Shown here: positions 35,154-42,651 of the stretch, in pieces
How positions within the stretch are numbered: the stretch's first letter is position 1
Layout: each line of letters begins with the position of its first letter
Translations under genes and position numbers: made by a program
The notes under the pieces: generated by a model
The model's database searches: none
What the model saw: only the letters and a program-made list of their open reading frames with translations
What the model was told of the DNA's origin: nothing
From: Pseudomonas sp. BN102
GTDB taxonomy: Bacteria; Pseudomonadota; Gammaproteobacteria; Pseudomonadales; Pseudomonadaceae
DNA length: 64,000 nt
Reading direction: 5' to 3'
Assembly (NCBI RefSeq): GCF_029871245.1
Contig: NZ_SSON01000025.1
Span: 1-64,000 of the forward strand

Positions 35154-35184
35154 ACACGGCGGACCAACAACCTTTCCTCCTCGG

Positions 35185-35207
35185 GAAGTCGCCGCTGTGG
35201 CGGCTTC
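35185..35207 (+). terminator. intra-operon hairpin between gabD and gabT
   Basis: GAAGTCGCC and GGCGGCTTC form a 9-base-pair stem with one G-T pair around GCTGT. No U-run follows, so it is more likely an attenuator or processing site than a terminator. Confidence 0.4.
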
Positions 35208-35238
35208 TCGAGTGGGCGATCGCAATACTGGAGTAAGT

Positions 35239-36516
35239 ATGAACACCAACCAGAGCCTGCAACAACGGCGCATGGCCGCCATTCCCCGTGGTGTCGGCCA
35301 GATCCACCAGGTCTTCGCCGAGCGCGCCGAGAACGCCACCGTGTGGGACGTCGAAGGCCGTGAGTACCTGGATTTCGCCGGTGGCATCGCCGTGCTGAAC
35401 ACCGGCCACCTGCACCCGAAGGTGATGGCCGCCGTGCAGGAGCAGCTGGCCAAGCTGACCCATACCTGCTTCCACGTGTTCGGTTACGAGCCCTACGTGA
35501 CCCTGGCCGAGAAGATCAACCAGCTGGTACCGGGCAGCTTCGAGAAGAAGACCCTGCTGGTCACCACCGGTGCAGAGGCTGTGGAAAACGCCATCAAAAT
35601 CGCCCGCGCCGCCACCGGCCGTAACGGCGTGATCGCCTTCACCGGTGCCTACCACGGCCGCACCCAGTACACCCTGAGCCTGACCGGCAAGGTGGTGCCG
35701 TACTCCGCTGGCATGGGCCTGATGCCGGGCGGTGTGTACCGCGCCCAGTACCCGAACGCCATCCACGGCGTTTCGGTGGATGAGTCCCTGGCCAGCATCG
35801 AGCGCATCTTCAAGAACGACGCCGCCCCCAGCGACATCGCCGCGATCATCCTCGAGCCGGTCCAGGGCGAGGGCGGCTTCAATGTCGCGCCGAAGGATTT
35901 CATGGCCCGCCTGCGCGCCCTCTGCGACCAGCACGGCATCCTGCTGATCGCTGACGAAGTGCAGACCGGCGCCGGCCGTACCGGCACGTTCTTCGCCATG
36001 GAGCAAATGGGCGTCGCTGCCGACCTCACCACCTTCGCGAAGTCCATCGCGGGTGGCTTCCCGCTGGCGGGCGTTTCCGGCCGTGCTGAAGTCATGGACG
36101 CCGTGGCCCCGGGTGGTCTGGGCGGCACCTACGCTGGCAGCCCCATCTCCTGCGCCGCCGCCCTGGCGGTGATCGAGGTCTTCGAGAGCGAGAAGCTGCT
36201 GGATCGTGCCAAGTCCGTGGGTGAAATCCTCACCGCCGGCTTGCGCAAGATCGGCGAGCGTCACAACAGCCTGGTAGACGTGCGCAACCTCGGCGCCATG
36301 GTCGCCGTGGAACTGTTCGAGGGCGGCGACCTGAACAAGCCGGCCGCCGAACTCACCGGCAAGATCGTTGCCAAGGCGCGCGAGAAGGGCCTGATCCTGC
36401 TGTCCTGTGGCACCTACTACAACGTCCTGCGCATCCTGGTACCGCTGACCGTCAGCGATGCCGACCTGGAGCGCGGCCTCTCCATCATCGGCGAGTGCTT
36501 CGACGAGCTTTCGTAA
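35239..36516 (+). CDS. gabT: 4-aminobutyrate / 5-aminovalerate aminotransferase GabT (DavT)
   Basis: PLP-dependent omega-aminotransferase of 425 residues that passes the amino group of 4-aminobutyrate or 5-aminovalerate to 2-oxoglutarate. The PLP lysine is K268 in TTFAKSIAGGFP, the same number as in E. coli GabT, with IADEVQTGAGRTG and the substrate-site segment HVFGYEPYVTLA present. Start ATG 35239 with a GGAG upstream. As the last enzyme gene of the operon it supplies the semialdehyde to GabD. The usual fifth gene, the gabP permease, is absent here. Confidence 0.95.
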   Translation: MNTNQSLQQRRMAAIPRGVGQIHQVFAERAENATVWDVEGREYLDFAGGIAVLNTGHLHPKVMAAVQEQLAKLTHTCFHVFGYEPYVTLAEKINQLVPGSFEKKTLLVTTGAEAVENAIKIARAATGRNGVIAFTGAYHGRTQYTLSLTGKVVPYSAGMGLMPGGVYRAQYPNAIHGVSVDESLASIERIFKNDAAPSDIAAIILEPVQGEGGFNVAPKDFMARLRALCDQHGILLIADEVQTGAGRTGTFFAMEQMGVAADLTTFAKSIAGGFPLAGVSGRAEVMDAVAPGGLGGTYAGSPISCAAALAVIEVFESEKLLDRAKSVGEILTAGLRKIGERHNSLVDVRNLGAMVAVELFEGGDLNKPAAELTGKIVAKAREKGLILLSCGTYYNVLRILVPLTVSDADLERGLSIIGECFDELS

Positions 36517-36653
36517 GTTCAAGCGCGTCACCCCTGGTCCCTGGTTCACCCGCACCAGCGGCCCTGGTCGCGTGGCGCGCACGGCCACCACTTGCAGACC
36601 GCCTGGGTGGGAGTGAGAGTGACCAGGGAGAATAGGCGGAAGAGGTGAAGAGC

Positions 36654-36815
36654 GTGATTCGCAGCCCGAATGCCAAGGCGCTCCTGCTGGCGCTGATCGT
36701 TGCCCTGGTGGTCTTCCTGGCCGCCCAGGCATTTTCCGAACGCCTGTTTCTCCTGTTTCTACCGCTGGTCTTCATCGGCGGCGCCTGGTGGAAATGGCCC
36801 AACCGGCGCGACTGA
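36654..36815 (+). CDS. small membrane protein downstream of gabT
   Basis: A 53-residue ORF (from GTG 36654) with two hydrophobic stretches, AKALLLALIVALVVFLAAQA and LFLLFLPLVFIGGAWW, ending KWPNRRD. AGAGGTG precedes the GTG; a GTG at 36645 in frame would add three residues. It lies 137 bases after gabT on the same strand and ends ahead of a hairpin at 36845. I do not recognise a family. Two-helix composition, a positively charged end and good coding bias make a real protein likely. Confidence 0.55.
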   Translation: MIRSPNAKALLLALIVALVVFLAAQAFSERLFLLFLPLVFIGGAWWKWPNRRD

Positions 36816-36844
36816 TGGGCGCGGAGTAATCCCGGCACTTTTAT

Positions 36845-36865
36845 TCGGCTCATTGCGTGAGCCGA
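36845..36865 (+). terminator. hairpin downstream of the gab operon
   Basis: TCGGCTCA and TGAGCCGA form a perfect 8-base-pair stem around TTGCG. It lies between the convergent gab and T6SS-accessory transcripts. A weak terminator without U-run. Confidence 0.5.
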
Positions 36866-36912
36866 TTGGGCGGGCTATTCGGCTCACCAGACAGTGTCGG
36901 CATGACCGGGGC

Positions 36913-38163
36913 TCAGCGGCTGGCGGCGAGCAGGGCGCGTTGGCGGTTGGCGGGGGCGCTGGTAGGGAACAGCGCTTCGGTTGGGCGAAATCGCGCCAGG
37001 GCGCAGGCCGCTGCGATGCGTTGCCGCTGCTGCCCACTGGTCAGCACCTCCAGGCAGCGTCGTTCGCTCAGCTCCGCGCCGAGGAGGTATGCAGCTCCCG
37101 CCTTAAAGTCCGTCTGGTTCGCTTGCCACCAGGCCTGCACCAACTGTGGATCGGGCCAGGGCAGGTCCTGGTCCGGGTCCATGGCCACATTGGGGTCGCT
37201 GGGGTCGTCCGTGGGGCCGGCGTCGTAGTCGGGGATGGCGACCAACTCGAGGTCCAACAGGGCCAGGTCGGCGCCGGTGATCAGGCTGAACGCCTCGCCG
37301 GCCACTCGTGCGTGGGGCAGGTCGCCCATCTGCTGGATCAGCCAGGGAATGCTCACCGGGTCGCCGAGCACCCCGGCGCCCTGGATCACCAGGCGGCGCT
37401 GCCCGGCAGCCTGCGCATGGCCGCGCAGCCAGGCCATGGACGCGTCGCGCTTCTGCCAGCAGAGCAGCACGTTGAGTGCACGGCCCCGGTGCTCGCCCGG
37501 TTGCTCGGCGAATTGCCGGAGGGGTTCCAATGCTTCCTCATCGCCCATCTGCGCGGTCGCCCAGTTGGCCCAGAAGCGCAGGTTGTCGTCGGCATGCAGG
37601 CGATGCGCACGAATCGCCGGCATCAGGTCGCGCCGCCGCAGCTCGCCGGCGGTACGCGCCGTCCGTGCCAGCACGCCCTTGTCAGCATGGGAAAGCCCGG
37701 CGATCAGGGCGGGACCCGGATCGCGCCGGTGCATGCCACAGGCGGCCAGGCCAAGGCGATGGAACAGCGGTTCGGGTGAGCCGAGCAGCTTGTCGATCCG
37801 GGGCGCCACCTGTGGCCAATCGAGCCAGCCCAGGGCGGCGGCCATGAAGCGCTCGGCATGTGGCTGCCCGCGTACATGCTCGGCCAGCCTGGCCAGCGCC
37901 GCGCTCGCGTTCATCTCGAAGGCCAGCACCGTCGCGGCGAACACTTCGCCTTCGGCATGCGCGTGCAACTGCCTGAACAGCGCCTCGAGCCCGGCCTCAT
38001 TCGCTATCCGTAGACCATCAAGGTTGCCTCGCAGGCGCAGATCCAGTCTCAGCAAACTGTCGAGGGAGTGATGAGGTTCTGCGGTTGCCAAGTTGCGTAA
38101 TGTGAAGAGAAAACTGGCCTCTTCAGCGTGTTGTTCCAGGATGGTGGGAATGACTGAGTTCAT
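36913..38163 (-). CDS. TIGR02270-family HEAT-repeat protein of T6SS loci
   Basis: A 416-residue cytoplasmic protein with HEAT-like alpha-helical repeats (ERFMAAALGWLDWPQVAPRI; LFHRLGLAACGMHRRDPGPA; RGRALNVLLCWQKRDASMAW). It matches the family TIGR02270, which is found almost only beside vgrG and PAAR-type T6SS genes and has no known function. It is the last gene of the minus-strand vgrG accessory module, 12 bases after the beta-propeller gene. In P. aeruginosa a gene of this position ends the vgrG1b-tse7 cluster. A role in toxin handling or immunity is inference. Confidence 0.8.
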   Translation of the reverse strand: MNSVIPTILEQHAEEASFLFTLRNLATAEPHHSLDSLLRLDLRLRGNLDGLRIANEAGLEALFRQLHAHAEGEVFAATVLAFEMNASAALARLAEHVRGQPHAERFMAAALGWLDWPQVAPRIDKLLGSPEPLFHRLGLAACGMHRRDPGPALIAGLSHADKGVLARTARTAGELRRRDLMPAIRAHRLHADDNLRFWANWATAQMGDEEALEPLRQFAEQPGEHRGRALNVLLCWQKRDASMAWLRGHAQAAGQRRLVIQGAGVLGDPVSIPWLIQQMGDLPHARVAGEAFSLITGADLALLDLELVAIPDYDAGPTDDPSDPNVAMDPDQDLPWPDPQLVQAWWQANQTDFKAGAAYLLGAELSERRCLEVLTSGQQRQRIAAACALARFRPTEALFPTSAPANRQRALLAASR

Positions 38164-38175
38164 GTTGGCAAAAAC

Positions 38176-39054
38176 TTATAGATCAATTTGCCAGCGCTCC
38201 CAGACACCGGCGGAATAACGGAACAGATAGTCCTCGCCGGTGCCGAATATGCAATTTCCTTGTCGTGAAAGTTCGTAGGCGGCCCAGTCTTTGATAGGTT
38301 TGATGTGGACATCATCAGGGGTGATGGTGCAACTGATAAGGCCTTTCTCTCCGAGAGCGCAATAAAGAACACCATCGAGATAGGCCAGGCCGTAAACAAT
38401 GGCGTCATCGTTGAGATCTATCTCTCGCCATTTCCCGTCCTCAACGCAGAAAATCAATCCTTTCTCCGCGCCGATATAAAATACCCCCTCGGGGCTGGCG
38501 CACACCGACATCAGGCATGCATTGGTGGGGGGGAGCAGGTCCTGCCAATGCGGCCCTATATATTCGAACGCAGTGCCTGTATTTCCAACGGCAAGAGTTC
38601 TTTTTGTATGTGACGCACAGTGGATTGCATTGATGGACTCTTGCTGCGGCGTGTTGAAGGTTCTTACTTTTCCATGCTCCAGCAACCCCAGAAGGCCATT
38701 GTCTCCTCCCAGGAAAACCTTGTTGACGTCGGCGACATGAAGAGTATTGAGAGCAGTATCGTTAGGAAAGTCTATAGATATCCATTTTCTTTTTGAGAGG
38801 TGGAGGATTTCACCGTCCACTGAGACGGCGTAGACACCGCGTCGTGTGTCACCATCTATTGCACACAACCAGGTTTCCTCTTCGAAGCTATCATCCTGGT
38901 CATCGTTCGCCCAGTCGCGCACTTCCACGATTACGGACCATATCGCCTCCGGGTCATGGTCACCGGGAGAGAGATTGGCCAAATAATAGAATTTATCTGG
39001 CGTGTCACTTGCAATACCGATGATGGTCGTTGATTGGCTCTGAGTGTCGTTCAT
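38176..39054 (-). CDS. beta-propeller-like candidate immunity protein
   Basis: A 292-residue protein without signal peptide, made of repeating beta-rich units (GDTRRGVYAVSVDGEILHL; VNKVFLGGDNGLLGLLEHGK; GTAFEYIGPHWQDL; GVFYIGAEKGLIFCVEDGKW; VLYCALGEKGLISC), consistent with about six or seven propeller blades. It starts 9 bases after the nuclease-toxin gene, and a cytoplasmic location fits protection against a DNase. Base composition is clearly lower in GC than the flanks, as for the toxin. No sequence family is assigned; immunity function is inferred from position only. Confidence 0.6.
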   Translation of the reverse strand: MNDTQSQSTTIIGIASDTPDKFYYLANLSPGDHDPEAIWSVIVEVRDWANDDQDDSFEEETWLCAIDGDTRRGVYAVSVDGEILHLSKRKWISIDFPNDTALNTLHVADVNKVFLGGDNGLLGLLEHGKVRTFNTPQQESINAIHCASHTKRTLAVGNTGTAFEYIGPHWQDLLPPTNACLMSVCASPEGVFYIGAEKGLIFCVEDGKWREIDLNDDAIVYGLAYLDGVLYCALGEKGLISCTITPDDVHIKPIKDWAAYELSRQGNCIFGTGEDYLFRYSAGVWERWQIDL

Positions 39055-39063
39055 TGTGAGATC

Positions 39064-39603
39064 TCATGCGGAACGTCGGGTCGGTCGAGTACGTGTCGGT
39101 TTCCAAGCCTTCCTGCTACCGGGTGCACGAATCTGCTGCTTGGCTATTTGTCGGCCGCACATTTTCCTGAACGATGCATCCACCTTCTTGAGGATACATT
39201 CGGCTTCGGGCTCGCTGAGTCCAGGCTTAGGCTTGGCAGTAAGTTGATTCTTCGCATCCTGGCGTGCCTCGGCATAGGTCGGATTGCTGTTACGTGCCCT
39301 GTAGCGTTTTCCATCGGCCTTCTGCATTTTCGAAACGCGACCATGCTCCGTCTTGGTGTTGGTCCCATCCAACAATGGGATGCAGGGAGCGTCATCTTCA
39401 GTGTAGTTCTTGCAGATACCGGGAACCGTCGTGCCACGAGGGCTTTGAAAGTGAGAGTTCTGTATGACGTGGTGAGACTGTTTTCCCTTGTATACGCCGG
39501 TGGACTTACTCTTCTGATCACCATAACGCTCCACCGGATATCGTTTGAGTACCTCGGTGCAATTGACTTTCCGTCCGGGGGAAACACTGCTCGTATGAAT
39601 CAT
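39064..39603 (-). CDS. SHH-motif HNH/EndoVII-type nuclease toxin
   Basis: A 179-residue polymorphic-toxin-like protein. The motif QSHHVIQNSHF (S43 H44 H45, H51) fits the Tox-SHH group of HNH/endonuclease-VII toxins, and no export signal is seen. Its ATG overlaps the TGA of the upstream DUF4150 gene (ATGA). In P. aeruginosa Tse7 the DUF4150 tip and a GHH2 nuclease are one protein; here the reading frame is interrupted exactly at the junction. Either the toxin is made separately and loaded onto the tip, or a one-base frameshift split an ancestral fusion. GC is low. The nuclease activity is predicted from the motif only. Confidence 0.72.
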   Translation of the reverse strand: MIHTSSVSPGRKVNCTEVLKRYPVERYGDQKSKSTGVYKGKQSHHVIQNSHFQSPRGTTVPGICKNYTEDDAPCIPLLDGTNTKTEHGRVSKMQKADGKRYRARNSNPTYAEARQDAKNQLTAKPKPGLSEPEAECILKKVDASFRKMCGRQIAKQQIRAPGSRKAWKPTRTRPTRRSA

Positions 39604-40019
39604 GGAGGGGTGTTTCCTGGGATTTTTCCCGCATGATTGTGCGTGGTCAGGTCCATGTGACGCACGACGTTCTCTCCTTCGACTTTTACGTTCATCGACC
39701 AGCTAATGAAGTAGGCCTTGCCTTTTATTTTGCTGGTGATGACTCCCTTCTTTGGCGCATTTCCGGCTTCGTCACCCATGCTGGTTTTAAAGAATGACTT
39801 GTCCTTCAGCATGATTTCCTTTCGGGAGATCTTCACACTCTTCGAGCCACTGGACGTGTCTGAGGCCATGGCGGTATTGGGATAGGGGACTGGAACGCCA
39901 GGAGGGGTCGCGGGCGTCAAGGGAGGGGTGAAACAAACATCGGGGAATGCCGCGATGGATCGGCCATCAGAGGCTTTGCAGGAAATCTCGCGGCCATTGG
40001 CGTAGACGGTATTGCTCAT
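39600..40019 (-). CDS. DUF4150 PAAR-like spike-tip protein
   Basis: A 139-residue protein beginning MSNTVYANGREISCKASDGR, the DUF4150 (PAAR-like) domain that caps VgrG spikes, with the typical IAAFPDVCFTPPL, PVPYPNTAMASDT and, near the end, VVRHMDLTTHNHAGKIPGNT. ATG 40019 overlaps the upstream ketosynthase-like stop, and its own TGA overlaps the toxin ATG. In fused effectors this domain is the N-terminal half. It should seat the effector on the VgrG encoded upstream, with the DUF2169 protein as chaperone. Confidence 0.87.
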   Translation of the reverse strand: MSNTVYANGREISCKASDGRSIAAFPDVCFTPPLTPATPPGVPVPYPNTAMASDTSSGSKSVKISRKEIMLKDKSFFKTSMGDEAGNAPKKGVITSKIKGKAYFISWSMNVKVEGENVVRHMDLTTHNHAGKIPGNTPP

Positions 40020-41059
40020 GACGCGGCCCTCACGGTTTGAAAGCTCAGAACGATGGCTGTGCGTTCTCCTCCATCGTTCCCGGTGTGTAGAAGAAAGCTG
40101 GGCATCGGTGTGGGCATAAGCACGTGCCCATTGAGTGCCAGTACCAATAACGAACAACCGATGGCGGCTCCAATCTCGCCGATGCAGTCAGCTGGGCTGC
40201 ACATTTCCTGCGGCCCAGCGCCGAGACGAAGTACCCGGGAAAGCGCCAGCGCCGCTTCGCGAAAGTAGTACTGCTCGCCGGAGATATCGGTCAGCCGATA
40301 ATCCATCTTCTCCAGCCCGCAGCGGGCTTCGGCCAGGGCGGCGCGGACGGCCTGGGTCAGGCCGTCGGCACGCAGGGGGAGGTCTTCGGCTTCCACGGTG
40401 GCCTTTTCCATGCCGAAGCCGAGGCCGATGCAGGCCAGTTGCGGTTCCTCGCTGACCACCGGCGCGCCGATCACCACGCCGGCGGCGCCTTCTCCGGGGA
40501 TGAAGCCGTTGGAGTTCTGGCTGGTGAGCAGGCGTTCGCGTCCTTCGTAGGCGGCCAGGGTCGGACCGGTGAGGAAGGAGTCGACGCCGGCGATCAGCAC
40601 ATGGCGATGGCCCTGTCCGTATATCAATTTCCGCGCATTGAGCAGGGCGACCGCGCCGCTGACCCGGCCACGCGGAATGACATTGGAGCTGTCGTGAAAG
40701 CGCAGGCCCAGCTCCCGCTCGATGTCGTGCAGCAGGCCGATGTCCAGCCCCTCGAGCCGGCCGGGGCGCTCGGCTTCGGCCAGGCCCAGCAGCAGGGGCG
40801 TCTTCCCCGGATCGCAGCCCGGTACGCTGTGCAGGGCTTCGGCGATGGCGCGGGCGGCCATCCTGACCAGTTTGCTGCGGCCCCGCCAGGGTTGTTCTAG
40901 GGGCACCGTGGCCGCGATCTGCCATTCGCCGCCCCGGTCGAGGAAGCGGGTTTCCTGGAAGTTGTCGAGGGCGCAGCGGATGGCGGCGCAACTCGACGGC
41001 GCGTCGAGCCCGACGGCGCTGACCATGCCGGAGCCGAGGATGCAGACGGCGGACATCAT
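40016..41059 (-). CDS. ketosynthase/thiolase-fold pseudoenzyme of T6SS module
   Basis: A 347-residue protein with a thiolase/beta-ketoacyl-synthase fold (opening MMSAVCILGSGMVSAVGLDA; GVDSFLTGPTLAAYEGRERL). The catalytic features of true ketosynthases are missing: no Cys in the segment VSGAVALLNARKLI where the active-site nucleophile would lie, no GTGTPLND histidine segment, and GEIGAA instead of GHxxGAA. It is therefore probably a non-catalytic homologue. Such proteins are regularly encoded between DUF2169 and DUF4150 genes, as in the P. aeruginosa vgrG1b-tse7 cluster. Starts and stops overlap both neighbours by ATGA, so stoichiometric coexpression is expected. Its role is unknown. Confidence 0.82.
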   Translation of the reverse strand: MMSAVCILGSGMVSAVGLDAPSSCAAIRCALDNFQETRFLDRGGEWQIAATVPLEQPWRGRSKLVRMAARAIAEALHSVPGCDPGKTPLLLGLAEAERPGRLEGLDIGLLHDIERELGLRFHDSSNVIPRGRVSGAVALLNARKLIYGQGHRHVLIAGVDSFLTGPTLAAYEGRERLLTSQNSNGFIPGEGAAGVVIGAPVVSEEPQLACIGLGFGMEKATVEAEDLPLRADGLTQAVRAALAEARCGLEKMDYRLTDISGEQYYFREAALALSRVLRLGAGPQEMCSPADCIGEIGAAIGCSLLVLALNGHVLMPTPMPSFLLHTGNDGGERTAIVLSFQTVRAAS

Positions 41060-42168
41060 TCGCTTGCCTCCGGTTCGCGCCTGGACTTCACCAGCGCCGA
41101 CAGGGACGGGTAGTAGTCCTTGCCCAGCGCGCGGGCGCGCCACCAGGCGGTTGACATGGTGCCCACCAGCACCTGGGAAATCTCGAACAGGTTGCGCCTG
41201 AGCGGGCGGCTGGTGCGCCAGGTGACTTCCACCGTTCGGTTGTCGGTGTCGATAACCAGGGTGTCGATCAGCGCCTGCACTGTTTCGTGGCCACCTTTCT
41301 TCAGGAAGAAAGTCACCGGCACCTGCAGGGTCGGCACCTTGAAGCCGGCGCGTTCCTGCGGGGTGAGGTTGAGCAGCAGCACGTCTTCGCCGCCCTTGAG
41401 AGGCTCGGTCTGCTGGTCGGCGGGGGCGGCCTGGAAGTAGCGGTTGTCGAAGTCCGCGGGCAGGAAGGGGAAGCAGTCGGCCAGCCAGGCCTCGTCGTAG
41501 GTGCCGGCGAAGCCGGCGCGTTGCGGCCAGCTGCGGCCGATGGGGCCGAGGGCCATGGGGCGGTAGTCGCCGCTGGGGCTTTCGACCGGCTGGCTCAGTT
41601 CTTCGGTGGCGGGCAACGGCATGCCGACGATGTCGGCGGCGGCGATGGCGCGCGGGTACCAGCCGCATCCGGCGGGGTTATCCAGGTAGCAGTGGCGCAT
41701 CTCCACTTCGTTTTCCATGGGGTGGTTGCCGCCGAAGGCCTGGGCGTAGGAAATCTCCTGTTCGGTGAAGGGCTGCGGAGCGCTGGCGCCCAGGCCGAGC
41801 AGCGCATGCTGCCACTGGCGCGGGCCGACCACCGCGAAGGCCTTGCTCACCCGGCCGACGCGGATGCCGGCGGTGATGCGCGTGGCCGGCCGTCCGCCGG
41901 GGGCGTGGGCCTTGCCCAGCACGAGCACGTCGCAGCAGGGTTTGACCGGGGCGAAGTCCATTTCCTGGCGCGGGGCCGAGAGGCCGGGTTCGCCGTAAAA
42001 GGTGTCGGCCATCAGCAAGGGGCGCTGCTGTTCGGCGAGCTGCGCCTCGCTGCCGTCCAGCGGCAGGTCGAAGGTTCCCTTGGCGACCACCACCAGGGAT
42101 TCGCGCCCGTCCGGGGCGAGTCCCTGGGTGTAGGCGGCGACGAGGGCTGTGGCGTTGAGCAATTCCAT
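41056..42168 (-). CDS. DUF2169 T6SS effector chaperone/adaptor
   Basis: A 370-residue protein of the DUF2169 family, which in other bacteria holds DUF4150 or PAAR effectors for loading onto VgrG. It begins MELLNATALVAAYTQGLAPD with VVVAKGTFDLPL, and shows the family segments SYAQAFGGNHPMENEVEMRH and PLALGPIGR-like (PMALGPIGRSWPQRAGFAGT). Its TGA overlaps the ATG of the ketosynthase-like gene. Length fits the family. Confidence 0.87.
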   Translation of the reverse strand: MELLNATALVAAYTQGLAPDGRESLVVVAKGTFDLPLDGSEAQLAEQQRPLLMADTFYGEPGLSAPRQEMDFAPVKPCCDVLVLGKAHAPGGRPATRITAGIRVGRVSKAFAVVGPRQWQHALLGLGASAPQPFTEQEISYAQAFGGNHPMENEVEMRHCYLDNPAGCGWYPRAIAAADIVGMPLPATEELSQPVESPSGDYRPMALGPIGRSWPQRAGFAGTYDEAWLADCFPFLPADFDNRYFQAAPADQQTEPLKGGEDVLLLNLTPQERAGFKVPTLQVPVTFFLKKGGHETVQALIDTLVIDTDNRTVEVTWRTSRPLRRNLFEISQVLVGTMSTAWWRARALGKDYYPSLSALVKSRREPEASE

Positions 42169-42180
42169 CTGCGCCTGGCC

Positions 42181-42633
42181 TCAGTTGATTTGCACCGAAC
42201 CACCCTTGATGCGGTTGGCGCCGGACGATCGGCTCGACAGGTAGGCGCCACGGATCAGCACCTTGCCTTCGCGGGTCAGGGTGATGCTGGCCTTGCCGCA
42301 ACGCAGCACGATCTCGCGTTCGGCGGTGAGCTCCAGGCGCTCGCCATCCAGGTGCGCGACGGCTGGCGGAGCGGTTTCCGGCAGGCGCTGGATGCGGCCG
42401 ATCACCAGCGGGCGGGCCGGGTTGCCGGCTTCGAACATCAGGGCGACCTGGGCGCCGATGTCCTCGCGGCCGAGGGCGGTGGTGGTGCGCGCAGCCATGC
42501 CGGTTTCGCCGGGGCAACCGGGGAAAGCCACCACCGGGGCGTCCATCTTCGGCACGTCGAGCAGCACGCCGATCACGACGCCATCCAGGCGTACCGGGAT
42601 GGAGGCGGCGGGGAGGTGGTATTCGACGGTCAT
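42181..42633 (-). CDS. DUF6484-domain spike-associated protein
   Basis: A 150-residue protein with an N-terminal DUF6484 region (PVRLDGVVIGVLLDVPKMDA; VALMFEAGNPARPLVIGRIQ). The latter resembles the gp5-type OB-fold segment of VgrG, which suggests a small spike-related barrel. AAGGAG precedes ATG 42633. It sits between vgrG and the DUF2169 chaperone, in the position of PA0096 in P. aeruginosa. The function is unknown; a linker or spike-assembly role is inference. Confidence 0.75.
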   Translation of the reverse strand: MTVEYHLPAASIPVRLDGVVIGVLLDVPKMDAPVVAFPGCPGETGMAARTTTALGREDIGAQVALMFEAGNPARPLVIGRIQRLPETAPPAVAHLDGERLELTAEREIVLRCGKASITLTREGKVLIRGAYLSSRSSGANRIKGGSVQIN

Positions 42634-42651
42634 GGCGCTCGCTCCTTGGCT

